This document shows, one piece after another, positions 62,682 to 64,000 of a DNA stretch of 64,000 nucleotides. The notes under the pieces were generated by a model. That model did no database searches. It saw nothing but the letters and a program-made list of their open reading frames with translations, and was not told the DNA's origin. The position numbers and the translations under genes are program-made. Source of the DNA: Mesorhizobium sp. B2-1-1 (GTDB lineage: Bacteria; Pseudomonadota; Alphaproteobacteria; Rhizobiales; Rhizobiaceae); contig NZ_CP083954.1 of NCBI RefSeq assembly GCF_006442975.2, positions 1,681,501-1,745,500 on the forward strand, written 5' to 3'. The number at the start of each line of letters is the position of its first letter. Within the stretch, counting starts at the first letter, position 1.

Positions 62682-62859
62682 CTGCTCATTCCCGCACAAA
62701 CAAAATTCACTCTACATATAGTGCGTTTGTCCCCTCGTGCCACGCCAGAGTGCCGATTAACAGGAAATCGCGTGATCCCGCCCCCTTCGCGGCGGAGGAG
62801 AATCTGCCCCGCCGCCCGCATCGCACTTGACGGAAGCGGTCGATTCACCGCTCTATCGG

Positions 62860-62893
62860 GTTGACGCCGGCCTCCAAATTCCATGGCGTCAAC
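62860..62893. promoter_or_regulatory. Inverted repeat upstream of the IalB gene
   Basis: GTTGACGCC (62860-62868) and GGCGTCAAC (62885-62893) are perfect 9-base inverted copies 16 bases apart, in the 338-base gap (62682-63019) between the Gln-rich gene and the IalB gene. A possible -35, CTTGAC, lies at 62826. It could be a leader hairpin or regulator site. Nothing else is clear in the gap. Confidence 0.4.
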
Positions 62894-63019
62894 GGCGTCG
62901 GCATGTCCGTTGGATGCAACGGCGCCTTCGAGGAAACGGTCAAACAGAACGCCGACAGTGCGTCCCTCAGGGTCAGCTTCCAGCTGGCTCAGGGATGGAG
63001 CCGGGCAAAAGGGGTCCTT

Positions 63020-63595
63020 ATGAGGAAGCATGCGTATCTGCTGGCGATGCTGGGGGCTGCCTGCATCGCCGGTCTGCCGGCCGCGGCGGCGCAGACAAAA
63101 GGCGACAAAGCGGCGGCCGCGCCCGCCGCCAACCAGCCACAGTTGCCCGGCGGCGCATCGGCCCTGTCCGAAACCCATGGCGACTGGGCGGTCAACTGCC
63201 AGATATCGGGCGCGGCCAAGGCATGCAGCCTGTCACACCAGCAGTTCAACAAGCAAAGCAACCAGCGTCTGCTGGCGATAGAGCTGTCGAGCAGGACGGG
63301 CGAAGACGCGACCGGTACGCTCGCTTTGCCGTTCGGCCTGGCGCTCGCCAAGGGCGTCACCCTGACGATCGACGACCAGAAGCTGGACGGCAGCCTGCAG
63401 TTCAACACTTGCCAAGCCGTCGGCTGCCTGGTGCCGGTGGCGTTCGATGCCAACGTCGTCCCCGTGCTCAAGGCGGGCACCACCTTGAAGGTCGATGCCT
63501 TCGCGGCGGATACGGGGCAAGCGGTTAGCTTCTCCATCCCGCTCAATGGCTTCGGAAGTGCGCTTGCCCGGACGGCCGAGCTTCTTGCCGACTAG
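63020..63595 (+). CDS. IalB (invasion-associated locus B) family protein
   Basis: A 191-residue secreted protein. A signal peptide (about 1-24, ending AAAQ) precedes the IalB core. The core contains HGDWAVNCQISGAAKACSLSHQQ (about 53-75), GTLALPFGLALAKGVTL and FNTCQAVGCLVPVAFD, with paired Cys. IalB of Bartonella contributes to erythrocyte invasion, but homologues are common in free-living rhizobia, where the role is unknown. The ATG at 63020 is preferred over an upstream in-frame start at 62861. Confidence 0.9.
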   Translation: MRKHAYLLAMLGAACIAGLPAAAAQTKGDKAAAAPAANQPQLPGGASALSETHGDWAVNCQISGAAKACSLSHQQFNKQSNQRLLAIELSSRTGEDATGTLALPFGLALAKGVTLTIDDQKLDGSLQFNTCQAVGCLVPVAFDANVVPVLKAGTTLKVDAFAADTGQAVSFSIPLNGFGSALARTAELLAD

Positions 63596-63666
63596 CGGTT
63601 CAGCGTTCCACAGAATCGCTAGCTTGCGCTAAGCCTTTGTTTTAGGAATTCCGACGGTCCAGCTCG

Positions 63667-64000
63667 TCACGCTGCAGTCGTTTTCAGCCGTTCCGCGATC
63701 AGGGTGGCGAGCCGGGTCGCCACTTCGTCCTTGCTCATCTCGGGCCATTCCTCGACGCCGGTCTTCGAGACGATGCGAACACGGTTGCGGTCGCCGCCCA
63801 TCACACCGGATGGGCCGACGCCGCTGGTCTGCGACACGTCGTTGGCGACAATGAAGTCGGCGCCCTTCTTCCTCAGCTTGGCTTCGGCGTTGCGCAAAAG
63901 GTCCTGCGTCTCGGCGGCGAAGCCGACCACCAGCGCCGGCCGCTGCTTGTGATGCCCGACGCCCGCAAGGATGTCGGGGTTCTCGATCATGCGCAGCACC
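63667..64000 (-). CDS. coaBC: CoaBC C-terminal part, phosphopantothenoylcysteine synthetase (5' end outside window)
   Basis: The frame runs off the right edge of the window; at least 111 codons are present. The visible part, with VVGFAAETQDLLRNAEAKLRKKGADFIVANDVS and GGDRNRVRIVSKTG, is the C-terminal CoaB (phosphopantothenate-cysteine ligase) domain. It uses CTP and cysteine in CoA synthesis. The N-terminal CoaC flavoprotein decarboxylase is outside the window, so the fusion is assumed from the family. The motif GFAAET is typical. Confidence 0.9.
   Translation of the reverse strand, partial: VLRMIENPDILAGVGHHKQRPALVVGFAAETQDLLRNAEAKLRKKGADFIVANDVSQTSGVGPSGVMGGDRNRVRIVSKTGVEEWPEMSKDEVATRLATLIAERLKTTAA

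Overview
The window looks like chromosomal core sequence of a Rhizobiales alphaproteobacterium, most probably Mesorhizobium or a close relative. The evidence is high GC with long spurious antisense reading frames, an ornithine-lipid acyltransferase (olsB), an APS-type cysH in a cysG-DUF2849-cysI-cysH-DUF934 cluster, a short RNase D, a single IalB-type secreted protein, the lptCAB-rpoN-hpf-ptsN block, and rhizobial-style RpoH and Pho promoter motifs. The genus call is inference. I see no rRNA or tRNA genes, no prophage, no transposase and no CRISPR array.

Layout. 1-2.6 kb: the end of a Gfo/Idh/MocA oxidoreductase, an aldo/keto reductase and a Fur/Zur-type regulator. 2.6-8.2 kb: polA (-), a strong small-RNA candidate in the polA upstream gap, an M20 peptidase and RNase D. 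8.2-14.7 kb: small membrane/stress proteins, a class A PBP, an SDR, a divergent quinone-oxidoreductase/AraC pair and a VOC protein. 14.8-17.2 kb: a CPA2 antiporter and a host-attachment protein (-). 17.4-22.5 kb: the sulfate-assimilation operon behind a perfect palindrome. 22.6-29.2 kb: a desaturase, a NepR-like small protein, grpE (RpoH-type promoter), a TRIC channel gene bracketed by two short-unit repeat arrays, olsB with a Pho box, and a hybrid histidine kinase. 29.3-37.3 kb: acuI-like, lspA, two RNA methyltransferases, a WYL regulator with VOC and EVE genes, an ornithine cyclodeaminase homologue, lapA-like, ihfB and sppA. 37.4-42.9 kb: lptC-lptA-lptB, rpoN, hpf and ptsN. 42.9-51.5 kb: DUF1150-hsp20 under a predicted RpoH promoter and ROSE-like thermometer, a nucleoside hydrolase, LysE exporter, amidase, ribokinase, Ada-like repair protein, methyltransferase, DUF2244 and nth. 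51.5-61.8 kb: two tripartite tricarboxylate transporter (TTT) systems; the second is joined to an IclR regulator, a CaiB-type CoA-transferase and a citrate-synthase-fold lyase. 61.8-64 kb: Nudix, a Gln-rich secreted protein, IalB, and the 3' end of coaBC.

How the genes work together. The 17.4-22.5 kb operon makes siroheme and reduces APS to sulfite and sulfide. The lpt genes export LPS, and rpoN/hpf/ptsN link nitrogen status to transcription and ribosome hibernation. The 55.5-61.8 kb cluster reads as a self-contained route: capture a carboxylic acid, import it, form its CoA thioester and cleave that, under IclR control. It is the best candidate here for an incompletely described pathway.

The most interesting non-coding signals are the sRNA at about 5785-5933, the RpoH promoter plus ROSE-like leader of hsp20, the Pho box before olsB, paired-arm repeat arrays with matched unit lengths at 24.9-25.8 kb, and a roughly 130-bp element with inverted ends after cysH, one end of which recurs after the fur-like gene. 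An unusual protein feature is the loss of two proofreading-site residues in DNA polymerase I.
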